Positions 47,470 to 55,113 of a DNA stretch of 64,000 nt are shown piece by piece (the stretch's first letter is position 1; every line of letters starts with the position of its first letter). The DNA comes from Bordetella sp. LUAb4. Lineage in GTDB: Bacteria; Pseudomonadota; Gammaproteobacteria; Burkholderiales; Burkholderiaceae_B. The stretch lies in NCBI RefSeq assembly GCF_021325795.1, contig NZ_JAHPZX010000012.1:32300-96299 (forward strand), read 5' to 3'. Under the pieces are notes generated by a model. It was given only the letters and a program-made list of their open reading frames with translations, searched no databases and was not told the origin of the DNA. The position numbers were made by a program, and so were the translations under genes.

Positions 47470-47979
47470 ATGCCATCTATACCAACCACGGTTACCTCCA
47501 CGCCCAGCGGGTTCCAACCGGCTTTCACCAGAGTTGCCCAAAATACGGACTTCGACTGCGCCTTCGCCTGCATCGCAACTATTGCAGGCAAGACCCTGAC
47601 AGACGTTCGGCAGGTCGCCATCAACCAGTTCAAGCATCCGGCACGCGGCCCTTACTGGATTACCGAGACACTCATCACCGGCCTGTTGGCCCACTACGGC
47701 TGGGTCGGGACGGTCTACAAAGAAGTGGCAAAGGTGAGCGATATTTCCGATCTCGCCATCGTAATGGTCGACTATGACCCCAACAACGAGATCGGCCGCC
47801 ACGTCGTTTTCCATCGGGCAACAGCCAGTCACGCGCCAAAGACCAACATCGCCTACGCGATCGATCCCGCTCATTGGGTAGAAGTATCAGCGCAGGTTCG
47901 AACGGACCTCAACAGCTTGGCCCCGGCTTGGTTCATCGGCGTGCATCCGATGGCAAGCAAAGCGCCTACGTCCAAGTAG
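47470..47979 (+). CDS. C39-like papain-fold protein
   Basis: About 169 aa from ATG 47470 (MPSIPTT), with AAAGGAAAA upstream. The motif QNTDFDCAFACIATIAG (about residues 21-37) carries the Gln and Cys of C39-type cysteine peptidases. The His candidate is in GRHVVFHRA (about 115-123), followed by DPAHW as the acidic residue. It has no signal peptide or ABC domain. Phage and plasmid proteins of this kind are known, but the substrate is unclear. Its stop lies 4 bp from the stop of the convergent XRE regulator. Confidence 0.6.
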   Translation: MPSIPTTVTSTPSGFQPAFTRVAQNTDFDCAFACIATIAGKTLTDVRQVAINQFKHPARGPYWITETLITGLLAHYGWVGTVYKEVAKVSDISDLAIVMVDYDPNNEIGRHVVFHRATASHAPKTNIAYAIDPAHWVEVSAQVRTDLNSLAPAWFIGVHPMASKAPTSK

Positions 47980-47983
47980 CTGC

Positions 47984-48253
47984 CTACTCTTTTTTCGGCG
48001 TCACCAGTTCGGCCATCGTAACGTCCAGCGCCCGCGCGATCCGTTCGATGTTCGCGATGGAGATGTTGCGCTCCCCTCGCTCGACGGACGAAATGTAGTT
48101 CGGGTGCAAGCCCGCGCGCTCAGCCACCTGTTCTTGCGTGAGCTGCTTTTCCTTTTTTCGGATGCGGCGCATGTTCTTCGCGAACAACTGTTGCGCATCC
48201 AACTTTTGCGTTGGGCTGACCATGCGGGAGTTTTTCCCATCCGCTCGCCCCAT
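47984..48253 (-). CDS. XRE-family (Cro/CI-like) transcriptional regulator
   Basis: About 89 aa if started at ATG 48253 (MGRADG). The frame continues to 48307, but that would place the start inside the large inverted repeat. A classic HTH_3 domain covers about residues 25-80: LTQEQVAERAGLHPNYISSVERGERN followed by ISIANIERIARALDVTMAEL. It most likely binds the adjacent 20-bp inverted repeat, controlling itself and the divergent lipoprotein gene. There is no effector domain. Confidence 0.9.
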   Translation of the reverse strand: MGRADGKNSRMVSPTQKLDAQQLFAKNMRRIRKKEKQLTQEQVAERAGLHPNYISSVERGERNISIANIERIARALDVTMAELVTPKKE

Positions 48254-48259
48254 TCCACC

Positions 48260-48311
48260 CACTTTGAGTTTGGTTTTGGTACAGTTATGCTCCAAAACCA
48301 AACTCAAAGTG
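48260..48311. promoter_or_regulatory. Perfect 20-bp inverted repeat, probable XRE operator/promoter
   Basis: CACTTTGAGTTTGGTTTTGG (48260-48279) is repeated inverted at 48292-48311 with a 12-nt spacer, TACAGTTATGCT. A plus-strand promoter fits inside it: TTGAGT (48264-48269), a 16-nt gap, then TATGCT (48286-48291). Binding at the repeat would therefore block the promoter. The symmetry makes both divergent genes likely targets. Confidence 0.8.
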
Positions 48312-48352
48312 TTATTTGATTGCGAATTGCAAATTTACAGACCGGAGTAACC

Positions 48353-48829
48353 ATGAGATTGACCAGAAATAGCAGTAACGCGTATTCCCGCCTGGCGGCA
48401 ATTGCTGCCGTTTTACTGGCGGGGGCCGCGACCGTAACCGGGTGCAGCGCGGCAGCGCCCGGCGATACAGAGGCAAAGAACTATCTCCAAAACCGCTTCG
48501 GCAATTGCCCCCTGTGGACTTTGTCCAATCCCAGGAAGGTTGACGTGATCCAACGTGGTGAGACGTACGTCCTGATGTACGAAGCTTCGTTGACCTTTCG
48601 GCCGGACTTTGCCCGCACAACCTTGGCTGGAGTCGAGGCTTTTGTGGTCGACCCCGCTAACAAGGTGTGCCGCGGCGAACTGGGGATGGTGGTTAGCAAC
48701 ATGGCGGGGACCGTCGATCTCAATACGCATCGCACCATTTTGCGTGGCGCAGTCCCCCTTGCGCGTTCCGAACAAGGTTGGCGGTTGTTGCGGGATCCCG
48801 ATGAGAAATTCGTCAAACCGACGAACTGA
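48353..48829 (+). CDS. Small predicted lipoprotein
   Basis: 158 aa from ATG 48353 (MRLTRN), with GGAG 7 nt upstream. It has a signal peptide with hydrophobic core LAAIAAVLLAGAATV and lipobox VTGC, Cys at about residue 31. The mature part contains NYLQNRFGNCPLW and later VCRGE, so one disulphide is possible. No family with a known function is recognised. It lies just downstream of the large inverted repeat, so it is probably regulated by the XRE protein. Confidence 0.72.
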   Translation: MRLTRNSSNAYSRLAAIAAVLLAGAATVTGCSAAAPGDTEAKNYLQNRFGNCPLWTLSNPRKVDVIQRGETYVLMYEASLTFRPDFARTTLAGVEAFVVDPANKVCRGELGMVVSNMAGTVDLNTHRTILRGAVPLARSEQGWRLLRDPDEKFVKPTN

Positions 48830-48893
48830 CTTTCGCGCTTCTGCACCAGTTACCACGCGCCACTCCGATACACCCACTAAACCAAGCGTAGAC

Positions 48894-49256
48894 ATGAAAA
48901 CCTTGCTTCTCGGTACTTTTCTTGCCCTTGCCAGTTCCGCCGCATTCGCCGACGTCAGCGGAACGTATCTCAAAAAAGGCGGCGAACTTGACGTCAAAAC
49001 CGCCGCGCAGGGCGTCCAGTTCAGTATCAATACCAGCGCTGGGACACACACCTGCAGCTTGGGCGAGGACGAGAGGTTGATCGCCCGCCCCATTGACGGA
49101 AACCGCGCCGCCTGGACCTCGCCCGATCCCGCAGATCAATGTGTCGCGCTGCTGAACTTTTCGAATGGCGCCGTGCAGGTGACAACCAAGGGCTGCGAGA
49201 GCTACTGCGGCGTCGGCGCCGTGGGTTCCATGGCAGGTAAGTACCTCCGCAAATAG
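48894..49256 (+). CDS. Small exported protein
   Basis: 120 aa with a clear Sec signal peptide (MKTLLLGTFLALASSAAFA, cleavage after AFA). The mature part has four Cys (HTCS, DQCV, KGCESYC) consistent with two disulphides, and ends in SMAGKYLRK. It is probably a small periplasmic beta-rich protein. It follows the lipoprotein gene by 64 bp on the same strand. No function is recognised. Confidence 0.65.
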   Translation: MKTLLLGTFLALASSAAFADVSGTYLKKGGELDVKTAAQGVQFSINTSAGTHTCSLGEDERLIARPIDGNRAAWTSPDPADQCVALLNFSNGAVQVTTKGCESYCGVGAVGSMAGKYLRK

Positions 49257-49263
49257 AGTCGCC

Positions 49264-49665
49264 ATGGAACTTCCCGTCATCAAGGCATTGTTCTTCTATC
49301 CACAGCGGGGCGGCGCTCCCCGGTTAATTGAAGCCACGCCGCACAGAAACTCGACAGCAGCCGGAGCTGCGCCGGCACAACCTGGGGGAAACGACTACCA
49401 AACCCGAGACCTCCTCCCCCCACTTTCTCTAAAGCAGCTAGCTGTTGTCGGGGCTGTATTTGATCTATCTAGGCAAGGTCACGTGCGTGCATGGGTAGGC
49501 GACACGATTCACGGAGCCGAAGCCGAGGACGATTGCCGCCTTCACGGAGCGAGGTTGCTTACCCCTGAAGAGGTCGAATACCTGGGCGCGTACCTAATCA
49601 GCATGGGACGTCGGTGGAACGACGTAGACCAGGTTTGCGCCCCCGACAGGAATAGCGAAAGATGA
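49264..49665 (+). CDS. Hypothetical protein
   Basis: 133 aa. The N-terminal third is low-complexity (Ala/Pro/Gly). The C-terminal part (PLSLKQLAVVGAVFDLSRQ ... LLTPEEVEYLGAYLISMG) looks like a compact helical domain. The start has only a weak ribosome-binding site, 7 nt after the preceding stop; the stop overlaps the glycosyltransferase start by 4 nt (ATGA). It is likely real because of this coupling, but of unknown role. Confidence 0.5.
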   Translation: MELPVIKALFFYPQRGGAPRLIEATPHRNSTAAGAAPAQPGGNDYQTRDLLPPLSLKQLAVVGAVFDLSRQGHVRAWVGDTIHGAEAEDDCRLHGARLLTPEEVEYLGAYLISMGRRWNDVDQVCAPDRNSER

Positions 49666-50786
49666 ACTATTCGACTTTTCCACGAACGTTGAGAATATTG
49701 CATACGGAGGCTGCGACGACCTTTGGCGGCCAGGAACACCGGATATACAAAGAGATGCTGGCCATGCGGGAGCGCGGTCACTATCTCGAAGCCGTATGTC
49801 AACCCGGCGCGCATCTCGTGGGACGACTTCGACAGCAGGGATTCTGTGTGCACGAAGTCAAAATGCCAGGGCTTGGAGGCTTTGTCCGTGGTGCGGTTCG
49901 AGTAACGCGGATACTTCGAGAAGGCAGCTTCGACGTACTCAATACGCATAGCCGCATGGATACCATTCTGGCCGCTGTTGCGGGACGCATCGCGAGAACA
50001 CCGTTGATAGTCCGTACGCGTCATCTTGCCATACCGCCTGGCTCTCTTCTGTCATATACGGTACTTCCGCACCGAGTTATCGCCATCAGCGAGCATGTCC
50101 GCGAGTTGTTGCTTGATCGAGGGGTTGCTCCGAACAAGGTCGCGACGGTAATGACGGCGATCAACGTCCCAAAGCCCGTTGAGGCGTCGACTCTTCACGC
50201 CGAATTGGGTCTGAATCGTGATGCGATCATCATCGGTTCCGTGGGCCACATGCGGACTCAAAAGGGACATGCGGAGCTTATCGCGGCGACTGTGCCTTTG
50301 CTCGACACCTATCCCAACCTTCACCTGGTTATCGCGGGGCGTGGGGAACCGCTATTAAGTGAATTAAGGAGCCAAGTCGCGGCCGCAAGGCTTAACACCA
50401 GAATCCATCTTCTCGGGCAACGCGACGACGTGGTCAATCTCTTATGCGGATTCAACATATTTGCTTTGGCGACCCAAATAGAAGCTTTAGGAACGTCTTT
50501 CATTGAGGCGGCTGCCTGCGGTGTTCCCTTGGTCGGGACGAAAGTCGGAGGGGTGCCGGAAATCGTGAAAGACGGTGTCAATGGCTTTTTGGTCGAACTG
50601 CATGGCCAAGATCAGCTACGCAGCGTTCTTAGGCGACTGGTTGCAGATCCCGCGTTGCGTCGGGCAATGGGGCAGGCTGCACAAGATCAGATCCGCAGCG
50701 ACAAACGCTTTTCGGTTGCTTTCATGGCGGCAGCTATGGAGGAAGCCTATTTCACGTGGTTGCAAGAGCAGGCCGGCCCTCGCTAA
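49662..50786 (+). CDS. Glycosyltransferase family 4
   Basis: A 374-aa GT-B enzyme. The N-terminal acceptor domain begins LRILHTEAATTFGGQEHR (GG donor-loop motif). The C-terminal domain has GSVGHMRTQKGH, VIAGRGEPL and the nucleotide-sugar-binding signature EALGTSFIEAAACGVPLVGTKVGG with the EX7E pattern. It transfers a sugar from an activated donor, typically to cell-surface glycans. It is isolated from any polysaccharide cluster here, suggesting surface modification encoded by the island. A 13-bp terminator hairpin follows. Confidence 0.88.
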   Translation: MNYSTFPRTLRILHTEAATTFGGQEHRIYKEMLAMRERGHYLEAVCQPGAHLVGRLRQQGFCVHEVKMPGLGGFVRGAVRVTRILREGSFDVLNTHSRMDTILAAVAGRIARTPLIVRTRHLAIPPGSLLSYTVLPHRVIAISEHVRELLLDRGVAPNKVATVMTAINVPKPVEASTLHAELGLNRDAIIIGSVGHMRTQKGHAELIAATVPLLDTYPNLHLVIAGRGEPLLSELRSQVAAARLNTRIHLLGQRDDVVNLLCGFNIFALATQIEALGTSFIEAAACGVPLVGTKVGGVPEIVKDGVNGFLVELHGQDQLRSVLRRLVADPALRRAMGQAAQDQIRSDKRFSVAFMAAAMEEAYFTWLQEQAGPR

Positions 50787-50858
50787 GCCACATCCATGGG
50801 AAGCGCTCAAAAGGCAGAAAAATTCATTCCCGCGCCCCCAAAAAACACCACCGAGAGT

Positions 50859-50890
50859 CAAAAAGCCAAGGATCAGCCCTTGGCTTTTTG
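50859..50890. terminator. Bidirectional terminator
   Basis: CAAAAAGCCAAGG (50859-50871) pairs perfectly with CCTTGGCTTTTTG (50878-50890) around a 6-nt loop, with A and T runs at the base on either side. It lies 72 bp after the glycosyltransferase stop. Confidence 0.85.
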
Positions 50891-50937
50891 CATTTTCAGA
50901 ATTGGGTTTCAGACAACTAACTATCTAGGAGTCCGAC

Positions 50938-51258
50938 ATGGAAACTGAACAACGATGTGCCACAGCACCGTCTCCTATCAAAGGTTCTTCAGCCATTTTC
51001 AGCCTGGGCAGGGTCGTGGCTACTCCAATGGCAATCAGGCTATTGCAGGAACGAGACACCGGGGCACTTTCGCTGCTCCTGCGACATCAGTGCGGCGACT
51101 GGGGGAAAGTCCACCCCGAAGATGGGGCGGCAAACGATACGGCGATTGTCTATGGCGGTCGCATTCTCTCGTGCTACGACATCGTCGGCGAACGTATCTG
51201 GATCATTACCGAGGCAGATCGATCAGTGACGACGTTGCTACTCCCAGAGGAGTACTGA
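50938..51258 (+). CDS. Conserved plasmid/ICE-type small protein
   Basis: 106 aa. The core runs IFSLGRVVATP, LLQERDTGALSLLLRHQCGDWG, EDGAANDTAIVYGGRILS, WIITEADRSVTTLLLPEEY. I know this pattern as a small protein common on proteobacterial plasmids and integrative elements, sometimes labelled type I restriction M-like although it has no methylase motif. Function unknown. It is the first of three plus-strand genes leading into the recombinase, 5 bp from the next. Confidence 0.72.
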   Translation: METEQRCATAPSPIKGSSAIFSLGRVVATPMAIRLLQERDTGALSLLLRHQCGDWGKVHPEDGAANDTAIVYGGRILSCYDIVGERIWIITEADRSVTTLLLPEEY

Positions 51259-51263
51259 CCGCG

Positions 51264-51635
51264 ATGAAAGACGTTAGCAATAGTGCTATTGACCGGCAGA
51301 GAGCCGGCAGTGCCCCGCTCCGTGACTTGCTCACCATCCTGCCGACCCTCACCACGCTCTCTGACGGCTCCATAGACTTCGCCGCCATCGACGCCGAGAT
51401 ACTGCAAAAGCTGGCTGCTTATGCCGACTCTGCGATGCGGACAACGCATCAAGGGATCTCCGCCATTGGGCTGTTATTGGCGCAGGTGGACTCAAGCGCG
51501 TTGAGCTCCGCCGTAGAGCCCCGAGGGTCCATATCTGCTGTCGGCTGGCTATTGGCCGATCTGGGGGAGGTCCTTTTGCATCTTTATCAGTTGTCGGTGA
51601 CGTGTCGTCTGCACATCGCCGATTACGCCCCGTAG
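51264..51635 (+). CDS. Hypothetical protein, mobile-element associated
   Basis: 123 aa from ATG 51264 (MKDVSNS), 5 bp after the preceding gene. It is mostly helical: LRDLLTILPTLTTLSD, IDAEILQKLAAYADSAM, ISAVGWLLADLGEVLLHLYQLS. There are no Cys pairs, signal or membrane segments, and no family is recognised. Close spacing puts it in the same transcript as the preceding gene and perhaps the recombinase. Confidence 0.55.
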   Translation: MKDVSNSAIDRQRAGSAPLRDLLTILPTLTTLSDGSIDFAAIDAEILQKLAAYADSAMRTTHQGISAIGLLLAQVDSSALSSAVEPRGSISAVGWLLADLGEVLLHLYQLSVTCRLHIADYAP

Positions 51636-51705
51636 AGGCTTATACCGGCCATTGCAAGGCCAGTATTCGCCCGGGGTTCGTCCCACTATCCATGAGCCAC
51701 CATCT

Positions 51706-52677
51706 ATGAAAAAGAATCTAAAGAGTCGCCCGGCGGCTCCAAATCTTGAATTGAAGGCGCCGAAGGCGTCTGCCCAGACAATCCGAAAACAACCATTGAC
51801 TGCGGAACACTATATCGATGCGGCCCGCTCAGCCGCGACGAAGAAGGCATATGCGGCCGACCTTGCTCACTTTCTGGCGAACGGCGGAAAGCTGCCGGCA
51901 ACGCCACAACAATTGTGCGCGTATCTAGCGAAACTCGCGGCAACTTTAGCCGTAGCGACGATAGAGCGCAGGCGTGTCGGTATCCACCGCGCCCACCAAG
52001 AACGAAATCTAGCGTCGCCGGCAACGCATATCAGCGTACGCCAACTGATGCAGGGCATACGGCGCACGCTAGGAACACGACAACGAAGGGTCCAGGCCCT
52101 TGTAAAAGACGACCTCTTAGAGCTGCTCGCTCTGGTAGATCAGCAAAAGCCGATAAAGGCGGCTCGCGACCGCGCACTCTTATTGGTGGGATTCGCGGGC
52201 GCCTTCCGGCGTTCTGAACTCGTATCACTCCAGTGTGAGGACATTACGTCGCATGATCCCGGTATGGAGATACTTATCCGCCGCTCCAAAACCGACCAAG
52301 ACGGCGCCGGCCGCGTCGTATTTATCCCTAAAGCAAGGGGATCGCGTTGCCCGGTACGCGCGCTAGAGCACTGGCAGGAGCTCAGCGGCATACAAAGCGG
52401 ATATCTGTTCCGCCCGGTCAACCGCCACGACCGAATCAGTAACTCTCCGTTGACAGCACAGTCTGTCGCCTTGATAGTCAAAGCTGCGTCGAAGCGAGCT
52501 GGACTTAATCACAATGACGTGTCCGGCCATAGCTTGCGCGCGGGATACGTGACCACGGCAGCGATGGCCGGCCTACAGTCGTACCAGATTAGGGAACAGA
52601 CAGGACATCGTTCCGATGCAATGCTGGCAAAATATATAAGGCCCATAGAGAAGATGGCCATTCCCAGTTTGCTCTGA
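51706..52677 (+). CDS. Tyrosine recombinase/integrase
   Basis: 323 aa from ATG 51706 (MKKNLK). It has a SAM-like core-binding N-terminal domain (about residues 30-125) and a catalytic domain (about 140-320). All catalytic residues are visible: Arg in GAFRRSELVSL, a beta-hairpin Lys (RRSKTDQD), HSLR (H-x-x-R), GH, and Tyr in AKYIRP. It looks active and of the phage/integron-like type without an Arm domain. It may mobilise the surrounding island; the target site is not proven. Confidence 0.9.
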   Translation: MKKNLKSRPAAPNLELKAPKASAQTIRKQPLTAEHYIDAARSAATKKAYAADLAHFLANGGKLPATPQQLCAYLAKLAATLAVATIERRRVGIHRAHQERNLASPATHISVRQLMQGIRRTLGTRQRRVQALVKDDLLELLALVDQQKPIKAARDRALLLVGFAGAFRRSELVSLQCEDITSHDPGMEILIRRSKTDQDGAGRVVFIPKARGSRCPVRALEHWQELSGIQSGYLFRPVNRHDRISNSPLTAQSVALIVKAASKRAGLNHNDVSGHSLRAGYVTTAAMAGLQSYQIREQTGHRSDAMLAKYIRPIEKMAIPSLL

Positions 52678-52770
52678 AAAGTTAATGACCTTTCGGAACT
52701 TCGGTTTAGGGGCGGACGCCACTTCCGGCCAACAAAGGTGGGGGTCAGACGTTGGGCACAACACATCACC

Positions 52771-53953
52771 TGTATTAGCTCGGATTTGACCTGACACAAG
52801 CTGTCAGATGAATTAGAGTCCTCATCCAGCACTACCGCGCGGCGCTTTGTGGTAAGGCTAGAACGAGTCGATGGTACTCGATACCAACGGCAGCTTAACT
52901 TTCTACTTAAAATAATGATTACAAATGGAAGGATTACGACATGTCTAGATGCACAGCACCGGCAAGAGGCCATCGCACAGCGAGCGCGGCGGCGGACTGC
53001 CCCGCATGTGGTAGCCGCAGCAGCTACCGGTCATACGCGTCATATTCGCCCCCTTCCTACCCCTCCTCTGGGAGCAGCGGGGGCGGTCGGAGCAGCGCCG
53101 GCGGGTCTGGTAGCAGCGCAAAGCCGCGCTGGTCGCGACCAGGTTCGCCCGTGGTGTACACGCCAGCCGAGGTGCGGACGCTTACGCCGGTCCGCGACAA
53201 CGTTGAGAAGCGAGTGTCCGTGCCCGATCTTCGGGACGTCTTTCTTTGCCATGCGTGGGATGACCGGAAAGGGGCCGCCCAGGAGCTGCATGATCTGCTC
53301 GAGTCGCTCGATGTCTCGGTTTGGTTTAGCGAGAAGGATGTCGCCCTCGGCACGTCGTTGCTCCGTGAAATCGACAAGGGGCTGGCGAAGTCGAGAGTCG
53401 GGATCGTGCTGGTGACCCCCGCGCTACTGAGCCGCGTCCGAGGAGAGGGCATCGCCGACAAAGAGCTTTCCGCACTCCTGGCGCGTGACCTGCTCGTTCC
53501 CATCGTTCACGACACGACGTTTGACGCTCTCCGCGAAGTCAGCCCCCTGCTCGGCTCAAGGAGCGGCCTGAGCACTGCAGAAGATACGATGGCAAATATC
53601 GCGGCCAAGCTCGCCGAGCTGGTTGCCCCCTAGCTTTATTGCCAACACAGGTTCGCCATTCAGATGGGCTGCTTCGGCGCCCTGACGTTTGCGGATTACT
53701 TGGCAACCTGCGTTCGCTGCGGCTCTGATACATCAATGCTGGCGGCAAGCATGGTCAGTGAGAGGCGGTCTTGGGCTCTAACAAAGCCTGCCAGACGGAC
53801 CATGCCTTTTGCTTGCGCATAGTCACGCCAGCATGTTTTTGCCGCCGAAGAGCGACGTTGAATGTCCGCTTCAGAGCAAAGCGACAGGCCGCTTAGGGGC
53901 GGGAGCTGCCGGTTGCCGGACGTCGTGTGTCAGGTCAAGTCTGAGCTAGTACA
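52771..53953. mobile_element. Transposon-like unit carrying only a TIR gene
   Basis: The left end 52771-52798 starts TGTATTAGCTCGGATTTGAC and the right end 53926-53953, read inverted, starts TGTACTAGCTCAGACTTGAC; the two 28-bp ends match at 25 positions. Directly outside both lies CATCACC (52764-52770 and 53954-53960), as expected for a 7-bp target duplication. The only gene inside is the TIR protein; no transposase is present, so movement would need one in trans. The boundary could instead include ACACATCACC as a 10-bp duplication. Confidence 0.65.
52941..53633 (+). CDS. TIR-domain protein with N-terminal Cys motif
   Basis: A 230-aa protein. The N-terminus has CTAPARGH and CPAC (residues 4-23), possibly a small metal-binding knuckle. 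A Ser/Gly/Pro/Tyr-rich spacer (about 25-75) follows, then a TIR domain at about 98-225 (DVFLCHAWDD, VWFSEKDV, GTSLLREIDKGLAKSRVGIVLVTPALLS). E175 in ADKELSALL is the likely NADase Glu. Bacterial TIR proteins often deplete NAD+ on phage infection, but they usually pair with a sensor gene, and none is adjacent here. It sits inside an inverted-repeat unit. Confidence 0.82.
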   Translation: MSRCTAPARGHRTASAAADCPACGSRSSYRSYASYSPPSYPSSGSSGGGRSSAGGSGSSAKPRWSRPGSPVVYTPAEVRTLTPVRDNVEKRVSVPDLRDVFLCHAWDDRKGAAQELHDLLESLDVSVWFSEKDVALGTSLLREIDKGLAKSRVGIVLVTPALLSRVRGEGIADKELSALLARDLLVPIVHDTTFDALREVSPLLGSRSGLSTAEDTMANIAAKLAELVAP

Positions 53954-54084
53954 CATCACCGTTCCGGCGACGCGAATCGGGAACGCGTCACGGAATTGTG
54001 TAGCCGAGGCCCGGACCATGCTCGGGGATACGCTGCCTTCTTAATTGTAAGATATCGCCGCGAGGTCGAGAAGGATCTGAAACT
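53634..54084. other. Intergenic region after the TIR gene
   Basis: No gene is seen in these 451 bp. The right end of the transposon-like unit falls at 53926-53953. The segment AATGTCCGCTTC (53862-53873) recurs at 63591-63602, and TTAGGGGCGG (53893-53902) recurs at 52707-52716 just left of the unit, suggesting related remnant sequence. Confidence 0.6.
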
Positions 54085-55113
54085 TTAGCTAATTTTAGAG
54101 CTGAACGGCAACGACTCTATATATTGTTCCATCAGTTGCCAGTCTGGGTTTCCCTTCTGGGTGACGGGCACACTTATCCGCGACGATGGCATTCGAATCG
54201 GTCGCCACTTTCGCCCATATCCCCATCGATACTTCTCCGCCCGTATAACGGTCGCCAGAAAAAGGCCCAACGCGGGAGTTAACTGGACTGTCCTATCTTT
54301 CAAATAAAGCGGATTCACGTCATGGCTGCATGTAAACCTATCGGCTTGGTAGAATGCCTCGCCCACAGACCCATTGTTCGTCACCGTTATACACGCACCG
54401 GGGAACAACTTTCGACTTAGTGCCTCGCCGGATTTCACGGTGCCATCTCTTGAGTATCGCTTAACATCTTCCAGAGCAACGTATGACGTAATGCCGTTTT
54501 GATACTCAGTAGCGCCAATAAATGGCACGCCAATTGCGTTGTCAGTCGTTGGAGGTTTTTTATTATAGTAGCCGTTCCGGATTTCGAAGATTTCGTCATA
54601 CCGAAACGACTGCCATTGATCCGCCCCCAGAACAGCAATTGGCCTCGCATCAAGAGACTTGGCGCAACCGTCAAACCTTGAAAAATCTGCGCGTTGCACC
54701 CAGTCTGGCATTTCGCTAGGATCGGGCAAAACGAGATCCTTCAAGGTACGATTAGCTTGTCGACCAAAGCCAAATCGGAAGCGGTTAGCCGTGATGCAGG
54801 TTGCCCACCACAGCTTTTCGGCTTCCGTCATCTGAACCTTTGGCGTCAGCACCATTACATGAAAGCCGCAGTAGTAGTGAATGGGCTGGAGAAACGCTAC
54901 GCCGGCTCCCCCTTGGCCGTTGAGAGCGACCGTTATAGTTCCGGCCGGAGCCGGAGCCAAGCCCGGCACCTGCACTACGCGCGCTGTGACGCCATTGTTG
55001 CGTGCGGCTCTAGACACAAAATTGATCGCATTGACAGCATTGGACCGCTTTAGACGGTTCAGCTCAAGGCTGTGCCCATACGCGAGATCGAACAAATCAC
55101 TGATCGTCGGCAT
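54085..55113 (-). CDS. Restriction system specificity subunit (HsdS/BcgIB-like)
   Basis: About 342 aa from ATG 55113 (MPTISD). It has two target-recognition halves. The first begins ISDLFDLAYGHSLELNRL and ends near WATCITANRFRFGFGRQANRTL. The second begins FRYDEIFEIRNGYYNKKP and ends FLATVIRAEKYRWGYGRKWR. Each closes with the RF/YGR helix pattern seen in S subunits. The order of halves fits recognition of a split site. It overlaps the upstream methylase-nuclease gene by 17 nt. It is shorter than most HsdS proteins, as in BcgI-type systems. Confidence 0.82.
   Translation of the reverse strand: MPTISDLFDLAYGHSLELNRLKRSNAVNAINFVSRAARNNGVTARVVQVPGLAPAPAGTITVALNGQGGAGVAFLQPIHYYCGFHVMVLTPKVQMTEAEKLWWATCITANRFRFGFGRQANRTLKDLVLPDPSEMPDWVQRADFSRFDGCAKSLDARPIAVLGADQWQSFRYDEIFEIRNGYYNKKPPTTDNAIGVPFIGATEYQNGITSYVALEDVKRYSRDGTVKSGEALSRKLFPGACITVTNNGSVGEAFYQADRFTCSHDVNPLYLKDRTVQLTPALGLFLATVIRAEKYRWGYGRKWRPIRMPSSRISVPVTQKGNPDWQLMEQYIESLPFSSKIS

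Noticed and set aside
50938..51258. A type I restriction methylase subunit
   Set aside because: Proteins of this family sometimes carry that label, but there is no SAM or NPPY motif in 106 residues.
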